From a virus: DNA of 20,017 nt. A program made the translations under genes and the position numbers. The notes under the pieces were generated by a model. That model was not told where the DNA came from and did no database searches. It was given only the letters and a program-made list of their open reading frames with translations. Location: positions 1-20,017 of IMG/VR virus record IMGVR_UViG_3300042475_002649; one strand, written 5' to 3'. This document shows, in pieces, positions 13,237 through 19,828 of this stretch. Numbering within the stretch: position 1 is the first letter of the stretch; every line of letters starts with the position of its first letter.

Positions 13237-14277
13237 CTAAAAGAACATCATTAACATATTTCCACCCGCTGTTAGAGCGGGAGAATTAGTAAAAATGACG
13301 TTTAAGTTATTGCCGCCATCTGTCGAGTTTGCGCCAACATAGAAGCGATTTGCTTCGGTTACGCCAATGTCAGTGACATTTAAGTAGTCAATACCGGAGG
13401 TAACATTAGTAATGTCGAACGTGCGACGGGTGCCTGCCGTTGCGCTGTTTACCGTAACTATATTGCCGGCAGAACCAGTAATGCTCCATATACCAACAAC
13501 CATTGTGCCTCCGGCATTATGCCTAATTGTATGAGCAACGGTCTTTGTTGAGGCAAGTTCAGTAAAGGTGTTTATTCCTCCAATACTGGTTGTAGAAATA
13601 CCGGTTGTGCCTCCCATAGTCAATTTATTAAAAGAAAGCCCGCCCGCATTAAACGCCCTTGTAGTTGTTGTATTGTTAGAAAGCAGAATATCTGCCGTGT
13701 CTTTGTTAAACGTAAGATTCGTCGTTACTTGAGTATTCCAGATCGTACTAATACCAGTTATTGTCCACAACCCAGACCCCATTGTTATGGTTCTGACATT
13801 GCTATTGCTTGAAGAAACAGAGTTACAAGTTACGTTATAATTATTTGCGTTAAAAGTTCCTTGTGTAATAGTTAAGACGGTTGCTGTTAACGCATCTCCA
13901 AGAGTTACTGTAATGCCAGAACCATTAATTGTTATGCTGCCAAAGCCTTTACCCGCAGTCGTTAGCGTTCCTGTGCCGGTAAACGTCATAGCGCCAGCAT
14001 AAGGAAAGGACATACCCGCAACAAGCGTGACGCTGCCGGCTACAGTGATTCCTGCAGAACCAGAGATTGTTCCGGCAAACCCAGTACAGTTGATTGACTT
14101 TGCGCCGGTATTGCCCGTAGAAATTATGCAATTGCCTGTGGACAAGTTTGTAAAAAACACGTCGTCAGCAGTGGTAGGAACCGACGCGCCGCCAGCACCA
14201 CCAGAACTAGTTGACCACTTAGTCCCTGCCGTACCGTCCCAAGACGCCGAACCGCCTACCCAATAACGGTCAGCCAT
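13237..14277 (-). CDS. Beta-rich repetitive virion protein starting MADRYWVGG
   Basis: This 346-residue protein is rich in Thr, Ser, Gly and Asn. It opens with MADRYWVGGSASWDGTAGTK and SSGGAGGASVPTTADDVFF, a motif I recall at the N terminus of phage and bacterial surface proteins. Short beta-strand repeats of the type TITGSAGITVAGSVTLVAG and GFGSITINGSGITVTLGD follow, suggesting a beta-solenoid. The C terminus has YVGANSTDGGNNLNVIF. There is no catalytic motif, signal peptide or transmembrane helix. It starts 1 base after the 79-residue gene with GAGAG about 5 bases upstream. It is the only gene in the window ending in TAG, and that TAG is followed at once by TAA. The most likely role is an adhesin or fibre component. 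Confidence 0.8.
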   Translation of the reverse strand: MADRYWVGGSASWDGTAGTKWSTSSGGAGGASVPTTADDVFFTNLSTGNCIISTGNTGAKSINCTGFAGTISGSAGITVAGSVTLVAGMSFPYAGAMTFTGTGTLTTAGKGFGSITINGSGITVTLGDALTATVLTITQGTFNANNYNVTCNSVSSSNSNVRTITMGSGLWTITGISTIWNTQVTTNLTFNKDTADILLSNNTTTTRAFNAGGLSFNKLTMGGTTGISTTSIGGINTFTELASTKTVAHTIRHNAGGTMVVGIWSITGSAGNIVTVNSATAGTRRTFDITNVTSGIDYLNVTDIGVTEANRFYVGANSTDGGNNLNVIFTNSPALTAGGNMLMMFF

Positions 14278-14278
14278 A

Positions 14279-14518
14279 TTAGCTCTCTACAGGCTTCAGG
14301 TCAACTTGACTATCAATCTCAACTTGCTCATAAGTTATATCGTCAACTTCAACATACTCAGGCGTTGGTGGATTCTCAACAGCAAACAACCAGTTGTTTA
14401 GACGCTCGGTCTTCATTTCTGTGATCTGTTCTTCTGTATGCGAGGAATCTTCTGGGAGATATAGAGCATCCCGAAATGTACCATATTGTGTTTCAAATTC
14501 AAAATCAATCTTAATCAT
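14279..14518 (-). CDS. Small acidic phage protein downstream of a collagen fibre, function unknown
   Basis: This 79-residue protein is strongly acidic. It begins MIKIDFEFETQYGTFRDALY, then LPEDSSHTEEQITEMKTERL (a probable helix), an NNWLFAVENP segment, and an acidic C-terminal tail with YVEVDDITYEQVEIDSQ. I recall related short proteins with the FEFET.YG.FRDAL.LPED pattern beside fibre genes in marine phages, without a known role. A GGAG ribosome site lies 6 bases upstream. It sits 12 bases after the collagen-repeat fibre and 1 base before the MADRYWVGG gene. Position and size recall fibre-assembly helpers, but no similarity to a known chaperone can be claimed. Confidence 0.75.
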   Translation of the reverse strand: MIKIDFEFETQYGTFRDALYLPEDSSHTEEQITEMKTERLNNWLFAVENPPTPEYVEVDDITYEQVEIDSQVDLKPVES

Positions 14519-14530
14519 ATTTTACTCCTC

Positions 14531-15643
14531 TTATGCTTGTGTCGTTACAGCTATGACGTCCCAAAAAACATCAGTAGTGTTATAGATGCAACCAACATAT
14601 GTTATCTTTGTTGCAACCGTGGTGGTTGGCAAAGTAACACCTACTGCTCTAAACGCCCCGCTACTCGTGGTCCAAGTAATACCTCTTCCGGTGCCATTAT
14701 CCTCAAATCTCAATATTAATCTTTGGCCATCTACCGGTGTGCCGCTGGGTGTTAAGAGTGTGATTGCGCCGGTTAAACCAAAGGCATTGAGAACATCAGT
14801 AGTGTCTCCATTTGGTGTTATGTTACCTGAAGTTACACCAGCAGAGACAACTCTAGGATTTATTCTTTTGTTTGTTAATGTTTGTGTGCCGTTTAAATTA
14901 ACAAAGGTCCCTTCAGCTCCGAGCACAGAAGTATCCACCCAAAGAACATCTGTTGCAACTGGAGCAGTGTTGGAGATTTCGACACCGGTTTCGCCTTGAG
15001 ATCCCGTAAACCCATTAGACCCAGTAAAGCCTGTTGCACCACGTGACCCCGTGAATCCGATTGGACCTTGAGATCCTGTAAACCCAATCGAACCAGTAAA
15101 GCCAGTTGTTCCTTGTGGTCCTTGAGCACCAATAGACCCAGTAAAGCCAATAGGTCCTTGAGCACCTACTGAACCTGTAAAGCCTGTTGATCCTGTATAT
15201 CCTGGATTGTTTGACCAGTATGCAACAGATCCGTTTGAGATTAATGCCTGGCCGGCAGTACCAATTGAACCATTTGCTATGATGCCTCCGGTTAAAGTGA
15301 TGTTACCATTTGCAAGAGTATTACCCTGAATAAACAGCCGCGCCGAACTTGTGTTGGCAGAGCCAATAGCAACGTTACCACTAAATTCGGCTAAGCGAAT
15401 ATTACCAACATCGAATACTTCGATTGATGGAATCCCGGAAATATCATTGACCGAAAATATTGTTCCGGTCAATGAATCCACAATACTGAATAGCTGCCCA
15501 CTTTGGCCACTGAACGATAGTGTGCCTAGAGTGTCGAGGAAAGTTGCAGTAATACTATTCGCAAATGCGCTATTCGATGAGCTAAAGCTAATATTAGGCG
15601 CCTGCAGACCATTCTTGGTCAGAAATCTTTTATCATTTGCCAA
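14531..15643 (-). CDS. Collagen-repeat tail fibre, 370 residues, TTG start
   Basis: Residues 1-147 are a beta-rich head with SGQLFSIVDSLTGTIFSVND and ISGIPSIEVFDVG, a motif I recall from many phage fibres, then IGTAGQALISNGSVAYW, which is shared with the S74 fibre. Residues 148-219 are 24 Gly-x-y triplets (GFT, GSx, GPI, GAQ). The C-terminal domain has LNGTQTLTNKRINPR, then a compact module: LTGAITLLTPSGTPVDGQRL, then GVTLPTTTVATKITYVGCIY. This end module is common on phage fibres. No in-frame ATG fits; the start is TTG with GGGAG 8 bases upstream. A late-promoter-like CATAAATA lies 29 bases upstream. There is no S74 domain. Confidence 0.87.
   Translation of the reverse strand: MANDKRFLTKNGLQAPNISFSSSNSAFANSITATFLDTLGTLSFSGQSGQLFSIVDSLTGTIFSVNDISGIPSIEVFDVGNIRLAEFSGNVAIGSANTSSARLFIQGNTLANGNITLTGGIIANGSIGTAGQALISNGSVAYWSNNPGYTGSTGFTGSVGAQGPIGFTGSIGAQGPQGTTGFTGSIGFTGSQGPIGFTGSRGATGFTGSNGFTGSQGETGVEISNTAPVATDVLWVDTSVLGAEGTFVNLNGTQTLTNKRINPRVVSAGVTSGNITPNGDTTDVLNAFGLTGAITLLTPSGTPVDGQRLILRFEDNGTGRGITWTTSSGAFRAVGVTLPTTTVATKITYVGCIYNTTDVFWDVIAVTTQA
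14987..15202 (-). repeat. Collagen-like triplet-repeat region of the 370-residue fibre
   Basis: The region encodes 24 Gly-x-y triplets using the same vocabulary ([18 protein letters not shown]) as the longer array at 12650-13126. The two stretches could recombine with each other. Confidence 0.9.
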
Positions 15644-15651
15644 CGTTCAAT

Positions 15652-15656
15652 CTCCC
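15652..15656 (-). promoter_or_regulatory. Ribosome binding site GGGAG deciding the TTG start
   Basis: GGGAG on the minus strand lies 8 bases before TTG at 15643-15641. The nearest ATG (three codons in) is out of frame, so this site fixes the TTG start of the 370-residue fibre. Confidence 0.8.
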
Positions 15657-15672
15657 AATTGGCGATATGTTT

Positions 15673-15680
15673 TATTTATG
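15673..15680 (-). promoter_or_regulatory. Late-promoter-like element CATAAATA before the 370-residue fibre
   Basis: The minus strand reads CATAAATA, seven of eight bases of the T4 late consensus, 29 bases before the TTG start. It lies in a 64-base gap, one of the largest in the block. Confidence 0.5.
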
Positions 15681-15707
15681 TTAACTTTGTGAGTCTGGCA
15701 TATGTTA

Positions 15708-16397
15708 TTAGATTCCGAACCTTCCTCTTACAGCATTAAAGTTCTGTGAGACTTCTGCTGCTGTGAGTGTTCTGTTGTAAATTGATAAAATTGCAAAATC
15801 ACCATCTAAGTTTTGCGCTGGATCAAATCCAGCTCCAGGCGCATCTGCTTCTTGTCCAATAATTAAATATCCACCCGATGTAGGTCCAGAACCTGCATTT
15901 ATAGTTTGTGTTCCAACATATACACCATTCATGTAATATAAACTAACACCTGTTGTTCTTGTTCTAACCCACGTAAAATTACACCACACATCTTTCATGT
16001 CTGGAACAGTGACTTGATATCTGTTACCCAAATCATGTGGGACAATGATGGTAGAGCTATCAGTATATAACAAATATGTGTTATCGCCAGCGACGCTATA
16101 TGTAAATGGGGTTTGGCTGGCGCCAGCAAAATTTGACCTAAACCAACAACTAAACGATATATCATCAGTAGGAATACTATAATTATCATTCATTATGTAT
16201 TGAGTGGTTTGATTATTTGAAAAAGTAAAATAACCCGCACTGTTAAAAGCAGGGCCGCCATATATAGTAAGATTTGTGTTATTACCACTTACATCATTCC
16301 ATGTAGTACCACTACCAGGATACGACTTTACGTTAGCCGCATCCAGACACAGTACTAGACCATTACGAACGATACTAGGACCATGACCTAAACTCAT
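15708..16397 (-). CDS. LamG/concanavalin-like lectin domain protein (tandem copy 2)
   Basis: This 229-residue protein is almost entirely one LamG-like jelly-roll domain. The N terminus SIVRNGLVLCLDAANVKSYP followed by GSGTTWNDVSGN is the usual opening in phage LamG adhesins. The middle strands include ISFSCWFRSN and DVWCNFTWVRTRTTGVSLYY with the MNGVYVG turn. The end is DFAILSIYNRTLTAAEVSQN and FNAVRGRFGI. Such domains bind glycans. Its start overlaps the stop of the upstream paralogue (ATGA), with GGAAGG 8 bases upstream, so the two are translated together. The ends match the neighbour closely, while the centre differs strongly. It has no attachment domain, so it may join a fibre through another protein. 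Confidence 0.85.
   Translation of the reverse strand: MSLGHGPSIVRNGLVLCLDAANVKSYPGSGTTWNDVSGNNTNLTIYGGPAFNSAGYFTFSNNQTTQYIMNDNYSIPTDDISFSCWFRSNFAGASQTPFTYSVAGDNTYLLYTDSSTIIVPHDLGNRYQVTVPDMKDVWCNFTWVRTRTTGVSLYYMNGVYVGTQTINAGSGPTSGGYLIIGQEADAPGAGFDPAQNLDGDFAILSIYNRTLTAAEVSQNFNAVRGRFGI
15733..15782. repeat. Shared 3'-end segment of the LamG pair, copy 2
   Basis: About 50 bases encode LTAAEVSQNFNA. They match 16419-16468 almost exactly at DNA level, while the middles of the two genes do not align. Confidence 0.75.
16299..16353. repeat. Shared 5'-end segment of the LamG pair, copy 2
   Basis: About 55 bases encode CLDAANVKSYPGSGTTW. They match 17030-17084 with only a few differences. Confidence 0.8.
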
Positions 16398-17128
16398 ACA
16401 CCGTACCTTCCACGAAGGGCATCAAAGTTCTGGGAGACTTCTGCTGCTGTGAGTGCTCTGTTGTATATTTTTATATTTCCAATTTTTCCATTTAAATATC
16501 CCGAGTAACTGGCCTGTCCATGAAGTGCTCCAAAATCAGTTTGACCATCTGTAAAGCTATTAGATACGTTTCCAGTCCCTATTAATGAGCCGTTGAGATA
16601 CAAAGTTTCTGCATTGGATGCAGAACGAACTAAAACTATTTGATACCATCTTTCATTGGACATTAAAGAAGAGACATTAATATTTAAAGAACCAGTAGTT
16701 CCTCCGCCGCCTCTACTAACGACAATAGTATTTGGAGTAAATGAAGTATTATTTGCCGATAAAACTCCAAATTCTATTTGACCAGCTCCTGTTCCTGTTC
16801 CCCCAGCAAATAACCAGGCACATTTGTTAAAACCTCCAAAGTTTCCAGTTATGCTTGTAAAATTTACCCAAATTTCATAAGAAAATAATTGAGTTCCAGA
16901 AAGAGGAGAAGGTGATGAGATGCTAGAATAATCATTAGTGCCATCAAAAACAATTGAACCCATATCTGCACTAGTATAAGTCGGGCCACCTGTAAGTGTG
17001 CCATTTTTTCCATTGCCACTTAGATCGGTCCATGTAGTACCACTACCAGGATATGACTTTACATTAGCCGCATCCAGACACAGGATTAAACCACTTCGAA
17101 CTATACTTGTATTATAGGCAATTGCCAT
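16394..17128 (-). CDS. LamG/concanavalin-like lectin domain protein (tandem copy 1)
   Basis: This 244-residue protein is a single LamG-like jelly-roll. The opening is SIVRSGLILCLDAANVKSYP then GSGTTWTDLSGNGKNGTLTG; a FDGTNDYSSI strand, LFSYEIWVNFTSI, WYQIVLVRSASNAETLYLNG and the end GKIGNIKIYNRALTAAEVSQ then NFDALRGRYGV complete the fold. The family binds carbohydrates in phage tips and bacterial surface proteins. The gene stops at TGA overlapping the next ATG, and it starts 8 bases after the Mtd-like gene with GAGGTG upstream. It is a tandem paralogue of 15708-16397 with conserved ends and a diverged centre, which suggests duplication followed by exchange or rapid change of the binding face. 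The glycan target cannot be predicted. Confidence 0.86.
   Translation of the reverse strand: MAIAYNTSIVRSGLILCLDAANVKSYPGSGTTWTDLSGNGKNGTLTGGPTYTSADMGSIVFDGTNDYSSISSPSPLSGTQLFSYEIWVNFTSITGNFGGFNKCAWLFAGGTGTGAGQIEFGVLSANNTSFTPNTIVVSRGGGGTTGSLNINVSSLMSNERWYQIVLVRSASNAETLYLNGSLIGTGNVSNSFTDGQTDFGALHGQASYSGYLNGKIGNIKIYNRALTAAEVSQNFDALRGRYGV
16419..16468. repeat. Shared 3'-end segment of the LamG pair, copy 1
   Basis: This is the partner of 15733-15782, with only two or three differences. It encodes LTAAEVSQNFDA. Confidence 0.75.
17030..17084. repeat. Shared 5'-end segment of the LamG pair, copy 1
   Basis: This is the partner of 16299-16353, encoding CLDAANVKSYPGSGTTW. With the 3'-end pair it frames a variable centre. 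Confidence 0.8.
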
Positions 17129-17136
17129 TACTCACC

Positions 17137-17700
17137 TCACGCTGTAATTAATTCATACGACGCTTTAAATGTCGTAGATGTTGCAGATGCAGGTGTAATT
17201 CGTATTCTTGTATTAGCAGCTGAAATATCACAATCAACGGAGAACAATGAACTGCCTGTCAACAGAGACGCAAATTCAGTCGCGATTGCCGTGGTTGTAT
17301 TGCATACGACGAGCATCTTAGTTGTATGAATAACACCAGAGGATACTGCTTGGATTACAAACTCACCCGTATTATAAGTTGCTGTAGGATATTGAATGAG
17401 GGTAGTTTGTGTAGTCGCGGTTGTAGTTGTTGTTGCAGTATCACGGACTGAGATACCATCGAGATTAATGTCGCCAGTAACGCTTATTGTACCATTGGCT
17501 ACAATAGATCCTACACTTAGAGAGACAAGATTCGCACCAACTTCAAATGAGACAGTTCCGTTTGATGAGTATACTTTTTGATCGGTAAGATTGACAGCAA
17601 GCTCCCCAGCATCAATAAAGGCTGTGTTACCGGAGTTAGTCGTGTTAGGAGTGCGACCAGATATAGTGGTACGCTTGAGCTGAATCTTATTATTAGCCAT
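17137..17700 (-). CDS. Short fibre-like protein with Mtd-type N terminus, first gene of the late block
   Basis: This protein has 187 residues. The N terminus MANNKIQLKRTTISGRTPNT, then AGELAVNLTDQKVYSSNG, resembles the attachment domain of phage fibres and the major tropism determinant, where an I-Q-L-K-R strand is followed by G-E-L-A-x-N and K-x-Y. A Thr-rich linker (about 95-108) leads to a beta-rich C-terminal domain (TGEFVIQAVSSGVIHTTKML, later TRIRITPASATSTTFKASYE). No C-type lectin domain is present. I chose the ATG at 17700 because GGAG lies 6 bases upstream; a TTG four codons earlier would sit on that site. It is the first gene after the divergent region. A baseplate-attached short fibre or fibre adaptor is the likely role. 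Confidence 0.8.
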   Translation of the reverse strand: MANNKIQLKRTTISGRTPNTTNSGNTAFIDAGELAVNLTDQKVYSSNGTVSFEVGANLVSLSVGSIVANGTISVTGDINLDGISVRDTATTTTTATTQTTLIQYPTATYNTGEFVIQAVSSGVIHTTKMLVVCNTTTAIATEFASLLTGSSLFSVDCDISAANTRIRITPASATSTTFKASYELITA

Positions 17701-17715
17701 ATGGCTCTCCAAGGC

Positions 17716-17727
17716 AGATATATATCT
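17716..17727. repeat. Perfect 12-base palindrome in the divergent region
   Basis: AGATATATATCT equals its own reverse complement. It falls in the predicted leader of the leftward transcript. It could be a dyad operator or only A/T-rich chance. Confidence 0.5.
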
Positions 17728-17734
17728 TATAGGC

Positions 17735-17748
17735 CAACTATATAGTTG
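17735..17748. promoter_or_regulatory. Perfect 14-base palindrome overlapping the rightward -35 box
   Basis: CAACTATATAGTTG equals its own reverse complement and overlaps TTGACT at 17746-17751. A dimeric repressor bound here would block the rightward promoter. Whether a protein binds is unknown. Confidence 0.5.
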
Positions 17749-17773
17749 ACTTTATTACAATTGTATTTATAAT
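17746..17773 (+). promoter_or_regulatory. Sigma70-like promoter for the glycosyltransferase genes
   Basis: TTGACT (17746-17751), a 16-base spacer and TATAAT (17768-17773) form a near-consensus host-type promoter, as used by early genes of T4-like phages. The predicted start, about 7 bases on, falls at or next to the A of the first ATG (17780), so the message may be leaderless. Its -10 box overlaps the leftward late promoter by four bases. Confidence 0.7.
17764..17771 (-). promoter_or_regulatory. T4-type late promoter TATAAATA driving the structural block
   Basis: The minus strand reads TATAAATACAATT, matching the T4 late consensus TATAAATACTATT as I recall it at 12 of 13 positions. In T4 this is read by the gp55 sigma factor with gp33 and the sliding clamp. 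It lies 63 bases before the ATG at 17700 and would start the long leftward transcript near 17758. Confidence 0.8.
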
Positions 17774-17779
17774 GGGAAC

Positions 17780-19828
17780 ATGATGAAGATTGCTTTTATT
17801 GACACACTTGGTTTGACATATGATGGATCCACTCTCTCGAAGAGAGGTCTCGGTGGTTCAGAGTCAGCCGTCATCCGCATGTCCGAAGAACTAGCCAAGA
17901 TCGGTTTCGACGTCACAGTCTACAACGACTGTACTTCTGATGATTCCAGGCCTGGTATCTACAATGATGTAAAATACTCGCCAGTTGAGAATGCCAAAAC
18001 ACATTGTCTGAAATACGATGTAGTTGTGGTTTCTCGTTCGATTAAGCCAATTGCAGAAGACTGGGGTATCGTGCTCGAAGCAAAGCATGTTTGTCTATGG
18101 ATGCACGACACGTTTTGCGAAGGCGACGATCAGATTGAGTATCTGATTAACGTTGGCAAGCTCAACGAGATCTTCACACTCTCTGACTGGCATACTGGCT
18201 ATGTCACTCATTGTGACCATGGTTTCCGCCGTAACTATGATGTTCTGAAGAACCACATCTTCATGACCCGTAATGGTATCAATGCTACTCCCAAAGAGTG
18301 GGTCAATATCCGCGATAAGGATCCTAACCTTTTTGTCTTCAATGCTTCTGTTACAAAGGGAATGATTCCTCTTGTCAAGCAGATCTGGCCTCAAGTGAAA
18401 CGTAATATTCCTGAAGCTAAGCTGAAGATAATCGGCGGCTTCTATAAGTTCCGTGAAGCAGCAGGACCAGATCAGCAGCAGAAAGACTGGGCTGAGCTGC
18501 AGCTGCAGTATGGTGGAGACATCGAATTTACTGGTGTAATTACTCAGCAAGAGATCTCAGATATCCTCCGCAAAGCCTCCTACATGATCTATCCTGTAGG
18601 GTTCCCAGAGACGTTTGGCATCTCTACACTTGAGGCACTTGCTCATAATGTACCACTGATTACTTGTCAGTTCGGAGCTCTTGAAGAGACTGCAATCGAT
18701 CTGGCATCATGGAAGATTAAGTATCCTGTCGAACCAAACTGGGCTATGCAATGGCTGAACCAGGAACAACAGGTTAACATCTTTGTTAACAAGGTTATAG
18801 AAGCATACAATACTCCTTATCTGCATCAACAGAAGATGTATGCTTGTAATCAGGTCAAGGACATCAGCACATGGGATACGGTTGCTCTTCAGTGGAAACA
18901 ACATCTGTATAAGAAGCTCAGTGAGTTCTTGCCCATTGATGAATACCGTAAGGTATCTAAGATCAACGATAGGGTACACAAGGTCTTCGGTCGTCGCTGG
19001 ACGAATCCAGAAGAGTTAGCTGTTCCTCGTCAGACATGGCAGAATAATATTCACGTTATCACACCTGTCTACAACGCAGAGAAGTACATCGAGCGCTGCA
19101 TTCGGTCAGTAGCTCAGCAAGATTATTTTGACTATCGTATGGTTATTACCGATGATGCATCGACTGACAATACTGTTCAAGTAGCGTTAGATACAATCAA
19201 CTCTCTACCCGAGCGCATTAGATATAAGTTTAAGCTAGTACATAATGACGAAAACCTCGGAGCTGTGCACAACCAGGTAATGGCAATCATAGACGAAGAG
19301 TGTGAATCGGGTATTGTTATGCTACTCGACGGGGACGATTGGTTGGTAAACGATCCTAACATCTTCCACATGTACAACAATCTGTACAATGAGGGCGCAG
19401 AGTTTACTTATGGGTCATGTTGGTCTCTTGCTGATAACATTCCCTTGGTTGCACAAGAGTATCCACCAGAGGTCAAGGCTAACAAGTCATATCGTGACTA
19501 TAAGTTCAACTGGAACATGCCTTATACACATCTGCGTACGTTCAAACAGTATATGATGAGCAATTATTTGGCCACGCGTGGTAACCATGCTTTTAGAGAC
19601 GAGAACGGCTGGTTGAAGGCTGGTGGTGATACTGCTATATTCTACGCTATGATTGAGGAAGCTAATCCCGACAACGTTGTCTGCGTAACAGATATCGTGT
19701 ATAACTACAATGATCTCAATCCACTGAACGACTACAAAGTAAACTCAGAAGAGCAGACCAAGACTGCTAACAGAGTGCTCGCGGCCTCTCCCTTTCCTCC
19801 TGGACAATATGACCTGAGACCCCTATGA
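17780..19828 (+). CDS. Two-domain glycosyltransferase (GT4-like plus GT2-like fusion)
   Basis: This 682-residue protein has two catalytic modules. The first (about 1-370) is GT-B fold, GT4-like: KIAFIDTLGL, the GGSES loop at 25-29, VKQIWPQVKRNIPEAKLKII, and the donor-binding E-x7-E pair Glu277/Glu285 in FPETFGISTLEAL. The second (about 423-640) is GT-A, GT2-like: HVITPVYNAEKYIERCIRSV from 425, Asp458-Asp459-Ala-Ser, and the metal-binding Asp517-Gly-Asp519 in LLDGDDW. Both active sites look intact. Two linked transfers onto a glycan, or onto modified DNA or protein, are possible. The second ATG (17783) fits better with the weak GGGA site; the first lies at the predicted transcript start. It overlaps the next gene by four bases (ATGA). 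Donor and acceptor are unknown. Confidence 0.9.
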   Translation: MMKIAFIDTLGLTYDGSTLSKRGLGGSESAVIRMSEELAKIGFDVTVYNDCTSDDSRPGIYNDVKYSPVENAKTHCLKYDVVVVSRSIKPIAEDWGIVLEAKHVCLWMHDTFCEGDDQIEYLINVGKLNEIFTLSDWHTGYVTHCDHGFRRNYDVLKNHIFMTRNGINATPKEWVNIRDKDPNLFVFNASVTKGMIPLVKQIWPQVKRNIPEAKLKIIGGFYKFREAAGPDQQQKDWAELQLQYGGDIEFTGVITQQEISDILRKASYMIYPVGFPETFGISTLEALAHNVPLITCQFGALEETAIDLASWKIKYPVEPNWAMQWLNQEQQVNIFVNKVIEAYNTPYLHQQKMYACNQVKDISTWDTVALQWKQHLYKKLSEFLPIDEYRKVSKINDRVHKVFGRRWTNPEELAVPRQTWQNNIHVITPVYNAEKYIERCIRSVAQQDYFDYRMVITDDASTDNTVQVALDTINSLPERIRYKFKLVHNDENLGAVHNQVMAIIDEECESGIVMLLDGDDWLVNDPNIFHMYNNLYNEGAEFTYGSCWSLADNIPLVAQEYPPEVKANKSYRDYKFNWNMPYTHLRTFKQYMMSNYLATRGNHAFRDENGWLKAGGDTAIFYAMIEEANPDNVVCVTDIVYNYNDLNPLNDYKVNSEEQTKTANRVLAASPFPPGQYDLRPL

